Part shown: positions 1-8,032 of the stretch, one piece after another
How positions within the stretch are numbered: position 1 is the stretch's first letter
Layout: every line of letters begins with the position of its first letter
Assembly (NCBI GenBank): GCA_002839645.1
Contig: PGYL01000006.1
Span: 1 to 64,000, forward strand
From: Methanomicrobiales archaeon HGW-Methanomicrobiales-2
GTDB taxonomy: Archaea > Halobacteriota > Methanomicrobia > Methanomicrobiales > Methanoculleaceae
Direction: 5' to 3'
DNA length: 64,000 nucleotides
Notes under the pieces: model-generated
The model's database searches: none
What the model was told of the DNA's origin: nothing
The model's input: the letters and a program-made list of their open reading frames with translations, nothing else
Made by a program: the position numbers and the translations under genes

Positions 1-80
1 CTGGTCGGACTTCTCTTCCTGCCGGTTGCCCCCGCGGCGGTATCGACCCTCACGTCAGGGCTGTCGTGGTGGTGACCTCC

Positions 81-362
81 TCAGCCCTGCGCCTTTCGCT
101 CCGCCCAGTAGGCCTCCGCCTCTTCCTCCATCTTCTCGAGTCGGTCGTAGTAGTCGGGGAACTCGTTTAAGTGCGCAAGCGTTATTTTCGCCGTCAGGAA
201 GAGGTCGTCGTCGGTGACGTTCGTCGCCGGGTCATGGAGGCCGTGTTCGAGTTCCACGGCCATGCCGCGCCGGAACTGCTCGACATCGAACTCCTTCCAG
301 GTGATGCCGAGCAGCTCGCCCATCGCCTTTGCTTCATTTGGGGTTACGTCTCTTCGTGCCAT
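81..362 (-). CDS. DUF5661 family small protein
   Basis: A 93-residue acidic soluble protein. The stretch with VELEHGLHDP, TNVTDDD and LAHLNEFPDYY is characteristic of the DUF5661 family, which is found in bacteria and archaea and has no established function. It has no signal peptide or membrane segment. The ATG is preceded by GAGGAT about seven bases upstream, which supports this start. It is a single minus-strand gene, divergent from the membrane protein that follows. The family call is by recognition and the function is unknown. Confidence 0.85.
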   Translation of the reverse strand: MARRDVTPNEAKAMGELLGITWKEFDVEQFRRGMAVELEHGLHDPATNVTDDDLFLTAKITLAHLNEFPDYYDRLEKMEEEAEAYWAERKAQG

Positions 363-474
363 GTGGGTATCCTCAACGAGGAATAACTTCTGAGGTTATG
401 AGCCTGACGGCGGTGTAATGCGGATGATTCGGAACCTCTTTCCTCACCCGGAGAGCAGTATACGTACGAAAATC

Positions 475-873
475 ATGACAGAACCGATTGGATTCACCGG
501 AACGGGAGATCCGGGGACGAGGGCGGGTACTCCGGTTGTGGGGGAGAAGAACCCGGCCTTTGCGGCGGGGCTCTCCCTCCTCTTTCCGGGGCTCGGGCAG
601 GTCTACAACGGGGAGACGGGCAAGGGCGTTCTGGTACTCTTCGGGGTGCTTGCAGGGCTCCTCGTGATGCTGATCCCCGGGATAGCCGTCTGGCTCTTCG
701 GGATTTACGATGCCTGGGCCACGGCGCGAAGGATGAATGCGGGGACCGTCCCGTTCCGGGAGGCCCGTCTGGTGACGGTCGTCCTCTTCATGGTCGTCTG
801 GGCGGCCGGGATGCTTGCCTTCCTGACGCTTCTCGCGTTCGCAGCGATCGCGGCCCTCACCGTGGCGGTATAG
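475..873 (+). CDS. Small membrane protein with TM2-like hairpin
   Basis: A 132-residue protein from the ATG at 475; an in-frame ATG at 418 would add 19 poorly conserved residues. After a polar N-terminus, residues about 25-40 (LSLLFPGLGQVYNG) match the start of TM2-like and related small membrane proteins, in which this turn precedes a membrane segment. Hydrophobic segments follow at about 46-66 and 98-130, and a short GIYDAWATARRMN stretch lies between them. It is probably an inner-membrane protein of unknown role. The start is the main uncertainty. Confidence 0.75.
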   Translation: MTEPIGFTGTGDPGTRAGTPVVGEKNPAFAAGLSLLFPGLGQVYNGETGKGVLVLFGVLAGLLVMLIPGIAVWLFGIYDAWATARRMNAGTVPFREARLVTVVLFMVVWAAGMLAFLTLLAFAAIAALTVAV

Positions 874-942
874 GGCGAGACGGCATCGGAGCCTCTCGCG
901 GAATACATATTATCAGGTAAATGTGATACTGGACTGATACAC

Positions 943-1263
943 ATGCACCCCTCATTTCGCACCGCGCTCGACAAGTTTCTTGCGAGGGCCACCCAGCAGT
1001 GGGGCGGCCGTATCGAGGAGGTGATCCTCTTCGGCTCGACGGCACGCGGCGAAGCGACAGCGGCATCGGACGTCGACCTGCTGGTGATCACGAGTGGGGA
1101 GGACTTCCATCTCAGGCGGAACCTGATCGGGCTCGCCTACGACATTATGCTGGAAACCGGCGTGAACCTCTCGGTCAAGGTGCTTTCCCGCGACGATATG
1201 GAGAGGGGGCGGAATTCACCGTTTTTAAAGGCGGTACTGACCGAAGGTGCCCGGGTTGGATGA
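943..1263 (+). CDS. MNT-type nucleotidyltransferase (HEPN/MNT antitoxin)
   Basis: A 106-residue minimal nucleotidyltransferase. The motif GSTARGEATAASDVDLLV at about residues 29-46 is the GSx10DxD signature of the MNT family. These proteins pair with HEPN RNases; in characterised pairs the MNT partner neutralises the toxin by adding AMP to it. The next gene is a HEPN protein overlapping by 17 bases, so the two form one operon. A TATA-like ATACATATTATC lies at about 903-914, roughly 30 bases before the ATG. Pair membership is well supported; toxin and antitoxin activity is inferred. Confidence 0.88.
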   Translation: MHPSFRTALDKFLARATQQWGGRIEEVILFGSTARGEATAASDVDLLVITSGEDFHLRRNLIGLAYDIMLETGVNLSVKVLSRDDMERGRNSPFLKAVLTEGARVG

Positions 1264-1636
1264 GAAGGCGACGGTTCACGAGCTGCTCCGGAAATCGGAG
1301 CAGAGGCTGGCTGCCGCCCGGTATCTGCTGGAAGAAGGGTTTTATGAGGACTCCGCGAACCGTGCATATTACTCCATGTTCTTCGCGGCAACAGCACTGC
1401 TGCTCACTCGTGGTATCACAATCCGGACGCATAGGGGTTTGATCGCCACGTTTGGATCGGAATTTATCCAGACGGGCTTCATCGACCCGGAGTTCGGCAA
1501 GGCGCTTCGCATCGCTGAAGAACTCCGGGAGGAGGTCGACTATTCGATCTTGCGGGTGCTCCTGATCGAAGAAGTACAGGCCGTTATCAATGATGCAGAA
1601 CGGTTTCTGGAGAAAACCAAAGAGAAGATACGGTGA
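1247..1636 (+). CDS. HEPN domain protein (putative toxin partner)
   Basis: A 129-residue all-helical protein. ANRAYYSMFFAATALLL at about residues 38-54 and RTHRGLIATFGSEF at about 61-74 are typical of the HEPN/UPF0332 family found beside MNT proteins. HEPN proteins often act as ribonucleases through an Rx4-6H motif; here the arginine-histidine pairs around residues 61-63 are close together, so catalytic competence is uncertain. The start is a GTG at 1247 inside the end of the MNT gene, and a TTG at 1256 is an alternative. The overlap suggests translational coupling. Confidence 0.85.
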   Translation: MPGLDEKATVHELLRKSEQRLAAARYLLEEGFYEDSANRAYYSMFFAATALLLTRGITIRTHRGLIATFGSEFIQTGFIDPEFGKALRIAEELREEVDYSILRVLLIEEVQAVINDAERFLEKTKEKIR

Positions 1637-1901
1637 CTGTTCTCCCTCCTCTCGTCGGGGGGCGTCCGGGTTTTCAGTCCGGTGATTGTAGCCCCGACCT
1701 CAGCATTTAAGGCTGCAGGAATCATCGAAATCGAATTGCTCCGGCTGCCTTCGACGGGCTACCGGGAAGGGACCGGGGCGGACTACGTCTATGCCTTCTC
1801 CGTCATGCCGTTCGTCTCCGTCGCCCCGTTGCCCCGCTTCCCCGGGTCACAATCCCCTCTCCCGCAACTCTTATCCCTCACGGCCCCCTCTACCCCCGTC
1901 C

Positions 1902-2114
1902 ATGCAACGCCAGACCGTCGAGTCCACCAACATCAAATCGGTCGGCTACGACCCGGAAGACGAGATCCTGGAGGTTGAGTTCCATAGCGGCGGGGTCTAC
2001 CACTACGTCGGTGTTCCGCCCGCGGTCTATGATGGAATGCTTGAGGCCCGGTCGAAGGGACGATATTTCGGGGACTTCATCAGGCTGCGCTATCCCTACG
2101 AGAAGGTCCGGTGA
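1902..2114 (+). CDS. KTSC domain protein 1
   Basis: A 70-residue protein starting at ATG 1902. It contains a KTSC domain: VESTNIKSVGYDPEDEILEV followed by GGVYHYVGVP and a YDGMLEA-type helix. KTSC is a short alpha/beta fold found alone or fused to nucleic-acid enzymes such as lysyl-tRNA synthetase, and its role is not firmly known. A second KTSC gene follows 58 bases downstream on the same strand. The open frame extends upstream to 1791, but that part is proline- and serine-rich and does not look coding. Confidence 0.8.
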   Translation: MQRQTVESTNIKSVGYDPEDEILEVEFHSGGVYHYVGVPPAVYDGMLEARSKGRYFGDFIRLRYPYEKVR

Positions 2115-2172
2115 GACTCCCGTCGGTACCCGCCGCAACCACTATCATCACCGCCAACCACACCCGGCTCGT

Positions 2173-2412
2173 ATGGCTCAACAGTCAGTCGGACGTGGAG
2201 GCGGCATACGGTCCGTCGGCTACGACCCGACAACGAAGGCGCTCCTTGTCGTCTGTGAGAGTGGCAACGCCTACCGATACGCCGGTGTTCCCAAAGAGGT
2301 CTACGATAGCCTCTTCGCGGCCGCATCGAGAGAGCAGTTCGTCCGCGAATCCGTCCAGGGCCGGTATCCCCGGGAGAAGTACCCCTGCATGGCGGTGGGA
2401 GAGGACGTCTGA
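2173..2412 (+). CDS. KTSC domain protein 2
   Basis: A 79-residue paralogue of the preceding gene. It keeps IRSVGYDPTTKALLV, SGNAYRYAGVP and VYDSLFAA, followed by a basic C-terminus. The ATG at 2173 begins MAQQSVGRGGGIRSVGYD, and upstream codons in the same frame overlap the first KTSC gene. The two proteins share domain layout but differ clearly in sequence, so the duplication is probably old. Function is unknown. Confidence 0.78.
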   Translation: MAQQSVGRGGGIRSVGYDPTTKALLVVCESGNAYRYAGVPKEVYDSLFAAASREQFVRESVQGRYPREKYPCMAVGEDV

Positions 2413-2510
2413 CCGGGGAGTTCCGGTGCCGCTCCCGGCCGGAGGGTTTATTCGGCTGGTTTGCGTAATCTCGTGAAGAGAAGCACCTATCCTTCACAGG
2501 AGTGACTCAT

Positions 2511-3437
2511 ATGACGACCGTGATTGCCGTTGACCTCGGCGGAACCAACCTCCGCGCCGCCCTGGTAGGCTCCGACGCGACCCTGCTCGCCCATGCCGCC
2601 GTCCCGACGCCGACAGTGGGGCCGTCCGGGGAGGTGATCACCGCCGCGATCGTCGCCCGGGTAGAAGCCCTCCTCGCGTCGCCGCAGGGGCGCAAAATCG
2701 CGGCCATCGGCGTCGCATCGGCAGGCCCCCTGGACCCCGGCCGCGGGTGGGTCGTCGGCTCTCCGAACATCGCGTTCCCGATCGTGGAGATCGTTGAGCC
2801 GCTCCGGGAGCGGTTCGGCCTTGAGGTCGCCCTTATCAACGATGCCCGGGCCGGTGTCCTCGGCGAGCGGTGGGCGGGGGCCGCCCGTGGCTCCGATAAT
2901 GTCGTCTACGTCACCCTCTCCACGGGCATCGGCGGCGGTGCGGTGGTGAACGGCCGCCTGCTCCTGGGAGCGAGCGGGAATGCCGGGGAGATCGGGCACA
3001 TCCCCGTCGATACCCGTTACAACCTCGTCTGCGGGTGCGGCTTTGCCGGCCACTGGGAGGGCTACGCCTCGGCTAAGTATGTTCCCCGGTTCTTCGCAGC
3101 CTGGCGGGAGGAAAACGACGTTCGGCGGGTAACCTTCGACGCCGGTTCCACCCGGGCGATCTTCGAGGCGGCCCGGATGGAGGATCCGGTCGCCCTCGCC
3201 TTCATGGAGGCACTCGGGGAGGTGAACGCGCGGGGGATCTCAGGCGTCATCGTCGCCTACAACCCCGAGGTGATCGTGCTCGACGGGCCGCTCGCCCGCT
3301 ACTACGGAGATATCGTGATCCGGCACATGGAACCTTACATCGACCGCTACCTCGCCCTCCCCCGGATAGTCGTCTCCGGCCTTGAGGGACAGGCACCGCT
3401 CCTCGGGGCTGCGGCGTACGCGCTGGAGATGTGCTGA
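2511..3437 (+). CDS. ROK family sugar kinase (glucokinase-like)
   Basis: A 308-residue ROK-family kinase likely to phosphorylate a hexose or N-acetyl sugar with ATP. The N-terminus has the phosphate-binding VDLGGTNLRAAL; further motifs are INDARAGVLGE, LSTGIGGGAVV and GNAGEIGHI. The zinc motif is CGCGFAGHWEGYAS, where the usual third cysteine is replaced by histidine. AGGAGTGA lies about six bases before the ATG at 2511, making that start better than the in-frame GTG at 2502. The phosphatase gene follows closely, suggesting a short operon. The substrate cannot be read from sequence. Confidence 0.88.
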   Translation: MTTVIAVDLGGTNLRAALVGSDATLLAHAAVPTPTVGPSGEVITAAIVARVEALLASPQGRKIAAIGVASAGPLDPGRGWVVGSPNIAFPIVEIVEPLRERFGLEVALINDARAGVLGERWAGAARGSDNVVYVTLSTGIGGGAVVNGRLLLGASGNAGEIGHIPVDTRYNLVCGCGFAGHWEGYASAKYVPRFFAAWREENDVRRVTFDAGSTRAIFEAARMEDPVALAFMEALGEVNARGISGVIVAYNPEVIVLDGPLARYYGDIVIRHMEPYIDRYLALPRIVVSGLEGQAPLLGAAAYALEMC

Positions 3438-3451
3438 AGGGGACGGAGAGC

Positions 3452-3961
3452 ATGATCGAGATCTACCAGAACCTGTACATCGGGACGCAGGAGGACTACG
3501 AGGTCGCGGTAGAGACCCACGAGACCTGGTGCGTGGTGCACGCCTGCCGGAGCCCCTACCACTGCCTGGCAGTCACCTACTCGCCCCTCGGCACGGTGCC
3601 GCCGGACCACCCCGAATACCTGGTCGCCCGGCGCGGGAACCGGCTGATGCTCAACCTGGTCGACTCGAGGAACCCCGACGACGTGCCGAAGGAGGCCATC
3701 GACGCAGCCCTGCGCTTCATCGACCGGTGCCTTGGCGAGGGCCGGCCGGTGCTGGTCCACTGCGGTTTCGGCATCTCCCGGTCGGCGGCGATCGGGCTCC
3801 TCTACCTCGCGGCCTACACGAGCATCCTGCCGACGGAGAGCCTTGACGATGCCGAGGAGGCCTACCGCCGGATATACCCGCTGTATAAACCCGGCAGGGG
3901 GATCCGGGGGTTCCTCGAGGCGCACTGGGATGAGTACACGAGGAAGCGGGTGACCGCGTGA
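3452..3961 (+). CDS. Dual-specificity-type protein phosphatase
   Basis: A 169-residue protein-phosphatase-like protein. The signature VLVHCGFGISRSAA at about residues 100-113 is the HCx5R active-site loop of cysteine-based tyrosine/dual-specificity phosphatases. An aspartate in LNLVDSRNPDD, about 30 residues upstream, is a candidate general acid. No signal peptide is seen. The start is the ATG at 3452, preceded by GGAG; an upstream GTG at 3431 overlaps the ROK gene. It ends in a GTGA overlap with the next gene, so the two are probably co-translated. Substrate unknown. Confidence 0.87.
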   Translation: MIEIYQNLYIGTQEDYEVAVETHETWCVVHACRSPYHCLAVTYSPLGTVPPDHPEYLVARRGNRLMLNLVDSRNPDDVPKEAIDAALRFIDRCLGEGRPVLVHCGFGISRSAAIGLLYLAAYTSILPTESLDDAEEAYRRIYPLYKPGRGIRGFLEAHWDEYTRKRVTA

Positions 3962-4326
3962 CCGCGGAACCCCTTGGCACCGCCGTGACCGAGGTCCGGC
4001 GATCCCGGTTCTACGCTCACCTCTACCGGGTCGAGGGGCCGGAGGACATCGCCCGGGTTCTTGCCGGTCACCATGAGGCCTACCGGAAGGCCGCCCACCA
4101 CTGCGCTGCTCTCCGGTGCGGAACACTGGAGGAGTTCAAGAACGACGGTGAGGTCGGCCGGCCGGGAAGGGTGCTCCTCGACCTGCTCCGCAAGCACAGT
4201 CTCGGGAGCCACGCGCTGGTGGTCTCAAGGATCTTCGGCGGAGTCCTCCTCGGTCCGGGGAACGTCGGACGGGCGTTCCGCGACGTCGGGGAGGCAGCGA
4301 TCCGCGAGGCAGGGGTTAGCCGGTGA
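3958..4326 (+). CDS. IMPACT/YigZ (UPF0029) N-terminal domain protein
   Basis: A 122-residue protein consisting only of the UPF0029/IMPACT N-terminal domain. The stretch AVTEVRRSRFYAHLYRV, a histidine-rich H(H)EAYRKAAHHC region, KNDGEVGRPGRVLL and VVSRIFGGVLLGPG are the family's conserved blocks. Bacterial YigZ is longer, with a second domain that is absent here. IMPACT proteins are linked to translation regulation in eukaryotes; the role in archaea is unknown. The GTG start overlaps the preceding stop as GTGA, consistent with translational coupling to the phosphatase. Confidence 0.82.
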   Translation: MTAEPLGTAVTEVRRSRFYAHLYRVEGPEDIARVLAGHHEAYRKAAHHCAALRCGTLEEFKNDGEVGRPGRVLLDLLRKHSLGSHALVVSRIFGGVLLGPGNVGRAFRDVGEAAIREAGVSR

Positions 4327-4342
4327 CCAAGGGAGGGCCAAT

Positions 4343-5194
4343 CTAAAACCATTTATCTAGCGTTTGGTTTTGGTATTTTGGTTCGACGTTTTTTGGAGGA
4401 GAGCCTATTTTTGGAGGATAATATAGTCCTATAATCAACCATGTGGGCTGAAGCGAATGCATGCCAACAACGAAATAAAGATCTCTTTCGTTTATCATCC
4501 ATGTGTAAAACTTGTCGTATAGTTTTTCCCATAGAATCTGGATGTCTCCATACTCTTGGCCCCATCTACGATATGCCTCCAATAATTCCCAATCTTCACA
4601 TAAGATATTGTGGGGTTTATTCGAACAGGTTAAACAATTGTCAGAGCACCTAAAAAGATATGCAAATGGATATGGAATTTTTTGAATTACGGGGGTTTTC
4701 GATCCATCAAGTCCTTGCCGATATTGATTTGGATCCATGTAGATTTCAAGTTCCCGCCGGCTATAAAATTTTAGAACTTCTTTAGGTTTAATCAATCCAA
4801 GTGAGGTCTTATCTTCCTTGTACTTGTAATCTAAGTGACTTAAAGAAGGATCGACTTTATCGAGAATTAGCTTGTTGCGTTTGTCCCAAATTTTGCTGTT
4901 GGGAGCGCCACTCAAACTGCGATCTATGATAGTTATATCCGAACCATCTTTAACCTTATAACTCTCTTTCCTCCCGAGTTTTTCGGACTCTGCTTTCTGA
5001 CAAGTGACCTCTACAAGATCAAACTTACGAATCTTATTGTCTCCCATATAATGTTTCGTTGAAATAGGATACAACCGGATCCAATTTCCTTCTTCGGTAA
5101 TCCCAGCTGTACAGGCGACCTCACCTCGAGATCTTCGACTGTATTCAGGATAAGTTTTTACTATAATCCAGACTCGCTTTTGTTCCCAACTCAC
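4343..5194 (-). CDS. Uncharacterised protein coupled to the DUF488 gene
   Basis: A 283-residue protein with no assigned catalytic motif. The N-terminal part (MSWEQKRVWIIVKTYPEYS, then VACTAGITEEGNWIRLYP) resembles proteins that accompany DUF488 genes and have been proposed to carry tandem OB-like domains; this is from memory and unverified. A CSDNCLTCSNKPH stretch near residue 190 could bind zinc. The GTG start overlaps the stop of the upstream DUF488 gene (GTGA, 5191-5194), so the two are coupled. Codon use is AT-rich throughout. It is a candidate accessory or defence gene with function unknown. Confidence 0.75.
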   Translation of the reverse strand: MSWEQKRVWIIVKTYPEYSRRSRGEVACTAGITEEGNWIRLYPISTKHYMGDNKIRKFDLVEVTCQKAESEKLGRKESYKVKDGSDITIIDRSLSGAPNSKIWDKRNKLILDKVDPSLSHLDYKYKEDKTSLGLIKPKEVLKFYSRRELEIYMDPNQYRQGLDGSKTPVIQKIPYPFAYLFRCSDNCLTCSNKPHNILCEDWELLEAYRRWGQEYGDIQILWEKLYDKFYTWMINERDLYFVVGMHSLQPTWLIIGLYYPPKIGSPPKNVEPKYQNQTLDKWF

Positions 5195-6009
5195 AAGTCA
5201 ACGATCTCCCACCCCTCCTTGCGTAATCGGTCTGCAATAACTCCTCTATGACAGTTGCTGGCGTTTTTTTCAAAGCACATCAGGGCAACTTTTTCTTCTC
5301 TTCCCAATGCCTTTACTTTTTCGATCAGGTCGCCTTTATACTCCAGTTCGGAAGAATATTGTTTAAACAAATCTTGATACCCACTTTGGGTGATATTCTG
5401 CCTTCGACTGGATTCTATTCCCAGTTCAGGGATGTGAACGTACTTGATACAAAAGTTCTGTAAATTCTTTGATAATGCCTCTTTTGAGTAACCGTACTTC
5501 CTGCTGAATGCATTTCTCCTCACATCCACAAGTAAGGTAACGTGGTTAGCGATCAGTGTCTGGAAAAATTGATCGATGTCTTTTCCCTCGTACCCTATTG
5601 TTGTAATGCCCTTCTCTTCCGAGATTTGCTCCATTTTTGGCTTCAGTTTACTGAATATTGTATATTCCGGGAAATGACCATAGACATAGTCAATAATGTC
5701 CATATCCGTGGAATCCTGAAACTTTTGAGCATATGAAGAGATAATCTCCTGCAAAAAGAAGTCCGGTTTTGGAAATATCGTATCGACGATCTGAACATTT
5801 TCGCCTGCTATTGAAACGCAACCCGATTTTTCGAGATTAGACAGATCCCTGTATAGTTGGAACGAAAAGGGACCGTACTTGTATGGAATAAAATTGTATA
5901 AGCTTCGCTCTTGTGAGATCAAGAACATAAGTTTGACCAATTTCATCTTTGAAATCTTTTCATAACGAGCAATTAGGTAAAGAATCGCTCGTTGACTTTT
6001 ATTTATCAT
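5191..6009 (-). CDS. YwgA-like domain fused to DUF488
   Basis: About 272 residues. The first 100 (SQRAILYLIARYEK, KLVKLMFLI, YKYGPFSFQLYRDL) resemble YwgA/Panacea-like regions. The C-terminal half is DUF488: TTIGYEGKDIDQF, VDVRRNAFSRKYGYS, YVHIPELGI and CFEKNASNCHR, which carries the conserved Cys and CHR residues of the family. DUF488 has no proven biochemistry, but it recurs in defence-like neighbourhoods. The ATG at 6009 gives the natural YwgA-like N-terminus; a GTG at 6084 would add 25 residues. It is the upstream gene of a coupled pair. Confidence 0.8.
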   Translation of the reverse strand: MINKSQRAILYLIARYEKISKMKLVKLMFLISQERSLYNFIPYKYGPFSFQLYRDLSNLEKSGCVSIAGENVQIVDTIFPKPDFFLQEIISSYAQKFQDSTDMDIIDYVYGHFPEYTIFSKLKPKMEQISEEKGITTIGYEGKDIDQFFQTLIANHVTLLVDVRRNAFSRKYGYSKEALSKNLQNFCIKYVHIPELGIESSRRQNITQSGYQDLFKQYSSELEYKGDLIEKVKALGREEKVALMCFEKNASNCHRGVIADRLRKEGWEIVDL

Positions 6010-6179
6010 CTCCAATAATCCCCTGATGATACGTGCAATATTAGGGTTTAGGTACGCGGGTTGAAAGTATTTGTTGTGCCCCACCTCAAAACATCAAGCA
6101 CCTTCCCTGGGTACTGCTCACCGTAATCAGGACAAACGTCTGTGGTTGGTCACCTTCTGCGCGATCTGTGGGGCGCCGC

Positions 6180-6572
6180 CTACCCGGTGACGGGGATCTG
6201 CCACCGGGCGGCCGGGACGCTTCCCGGCAGGATCGCCGAGACGGGTGCAAAAGCGGCAGCCCGGGCGAGGACAGCCCGGAGCGCCGCGGCCGACACCGAG
6301 TAGCGCTCCCCCGGGACGAGCTCGAAGACGATCGCCTTCCCCGTCCGCGACCGCTCCGCGCGGCCGACCGTATCCCCGAGAACCGGGCCCCAGTCATCGC
6401 GAAGCAGCCTGACCCGGGCCGGTCGCCGGCCGTCGAGCGCCTGCCGGAGTTCACCGACCCTGGTTCCGAACCGCCGGCCGTCGAGGGAGATCTCGACGAT
6501 GCGCCAGGCTCTCCCCTCCTCGTCCACCGCGGCGCACCTGCTGTTCTGGAGGTAGCCTGCTCTCTGTAGCAT
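6180..6572 (-). CDS. Hypothetical protein
   Basis: A 130-residue soluble protein with no recognised family. The sequence alternates short beta-like and charged stretches (AWRIVEISLDGRRFGTRVGE, ARVRLLRDDWGPVLGD, KAIVFELVPGERYSVSAAAL), which looks like real coding sequence and is GC-rich like the host genome. The ATG is preceded by a weak GGA. It lies just outside the AT-rich island and reads the same way as the downstream ABC genes' strand. Function unknown. Confidence 0.6.
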   Translation of the reverse strand: MLQRAGYLQNSRCAAVDEEGRAWRIVEISLDGRRFGTRVGELRQALDGRRPARVRLLRDDWGPVLGDTVGRAERSRTGKAIVFELVPGERYSVSAAALRAVLARAAAFAPVSAILPGSVPAARWQIPVTG

Positions 6573-6628
6573 ACTTCCGGAGTCTCCCGCAGGGGTTTAA
6601 AAGCTGCGCCGTGCGGGGGGTGAAAGTG

Positions 6629-8032
6629 TCAGTACCCCGGCATCTCCCACGCCTGCCACTTCGTCCGCCCGCGGGAGAGGAGGAGCGCCGCCGGCACTAT
6701 GAGGAGGAGGCTCCCGAATGCGTATGCCGGGTCGAGGATCGACGCGAAGATCAGGAGAAGGAGCGCCGGGCTTATCGCGAGCAGGTAGCGGAGGAAGACC
6801 CCGGCAGAGTACAGCATCACGTTCGGGTGGAGCCCCGTGAGGTAGACTGTCACCGCGAGGGTGTAGGCCGAGACCGAGAGGTACGCGGCAAGGGCCGGGA
6901 GGAACGCCCCCGCCCCGCCGGAGGTCGCCGCAAGTGCGAGCACTGCGACCGGGAGGAGGCCGAGGAGGGCATAACTCTTCAGTTTGCTGTCGATCACCTC
7001 CGATACCTCCACCGGCAGGAAGGCGTAGGAGGTGAAGGAGTCGAACTCGGTCAACCAGTTGTAGATGGTGGCCGATATCACCCCGAGGAGGACCGCAAAG
7101 ACCACGAGGGGATCGATCCCCGGGATGAACCGGATCAGGACCTGGAGGCAGACCCAGATGAGGCCGATGGGGAGGAGGAACGAGAAGATAACCTTCCCGG
7201 CACCCCCCTCGCTCCGCAGCAGGTCCAGCGCGTCCTTGGCGATGAAGTGCGCACTCCCGAGGGCGCGGAGCCTCTCCGCGAGGGGGTCGAGACTGTTGTT
7301 GAACCGTTTTGTCCTGTCCGGGTATTCGACGGTGACGAAGAGGACCGATACGGCCGACGGGACCAGGATGAGGAGGAGCGCGAGCGCGAGCGGTCCCGGG
7401 CCCGGGTCGAGGAAGAAGGCGTATGGGGGGAGGACGGTGGAGACAGTGATCGCCCCGAGACGGAGCGCCGCAAGCGCGAGCACCCCGAGCACCACGACCG
7501 TTCCGGTGAGGAGTCTGACGGAGTGTGCGTAGAGGGTCGAGAGGAAGCAGACGATAGAGAGGCCCATGAGGAAGGCGAGTGTCAGGGAGACGAACGCAAG
7601 GGGGCCCCAGGCCGGGTCGAGGGAGATGAAGGGGGTCGCTGCGGCAAACCCCACGGCGAAGGGGAGGACGTAGAGCAGGATGTAGTAGACGGTGTCTTTC
7701 ACGAGGAACGCGGCAAATATCCGCCGCTCCGAGACCGGGAGGCTCCGGGAGGCATAGGCGACGAGGCTTGCCTGCCCGAACCTGCGGTTCATGAACTCGC
7801 GACCCATGAGGCCGAACGATCCCACCATCACGCCCATCAGCAGAAAGAGGATCTGCGCGAGGAGCGCGACCGCGGCGTACGGGAGCGCGTCACGGAAGAG
7901 CGGCAGGGTGAGCGATCCAAGGAAGGCAAAGAAGGCGACCACCGCCGGGAAGAGCGCGAACCCGAGGCTCCCGAAGATTGTCGAGTGGATCCGCCACTCC
8001 TCCTTCATCATCGCGAGGAAGAGGTCAGGCAC
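6629..8032 (-). CDS. ABC transporter permease
   Basis: A polytopic membrane protein of about 467 residues with at least ten hydrophobic segments and little extra-membrane sequence. It is the permease of an export-type ABC system whose ATPase gene lies immediately upstream. The GTG at 8032 begins VPDLFLAMMKEEWRIH, a typical N-terminus for this permease type, and has GGGGCGAT upstream; it overlaps the ATPase gene by eight bases. ATG at 8011 is an alternative start. The substrate is not evident. Confidence 0.82.
   Translation of the reverse strand: MPDLFLAMMKEEWRIHSTIFGSLGFALFPAVVAFFAFLGSLTLPLFRDALPYAAVALLAQILFLLMGVMVGSFGLMGREFMNRRFGQASLVAYASRSLPVSERRIFAAFLVKDTVYYILLYVLPFAVGFAAATPFISLDPAWGPLAFVSLTLAFLMGLSIVCFLSTLYAHSVRLLTGTVVVLGVLALAALRLGAITVSTVLPPYAFFLDPGPGPLALALLLILVPSAVSVLFVTVEYPDRTKRFNNSLDPLAERLRALGSAHFIAKDALDLLRSEGGAGKVIFSFLLPIGLIWVCLQVLIRFIPGIDPLVVFAVLLGVISATIYNWLTEFDSFTSYAFLPVEVSEVIDSKLKSYALLGLLPVAVLALAATSGGAGAFLPALAAYLSVSAYTLAVTVYLTGLHPNVMLYSAGVFLRYLLAISPALLLLIFASILDPAYAFGSLLLIVPAALLLSRGRTKWQAWEMPGY

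Larger units (their letters stand above)
4327..6154. mobile_element. AT-rich two-gene genomic island
   Basis: Base composition changes abruptly from GC-rich flanks to clearly AT-rich DNA between about 4335 and 6110, and the two genes inside use A/T-ending codons (AAA, ATT, TTA) unlike any neighbour. This is strong evidence of recent horizontal gain. GGTGACCAA at 4322-4330 and its inverse TTGGTCACC at 6146-6154 lie at the two edges; the GGTNACC core is palindromic and short, so this may be chance. No integrase or transposase is present. Confidence 0.7.
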
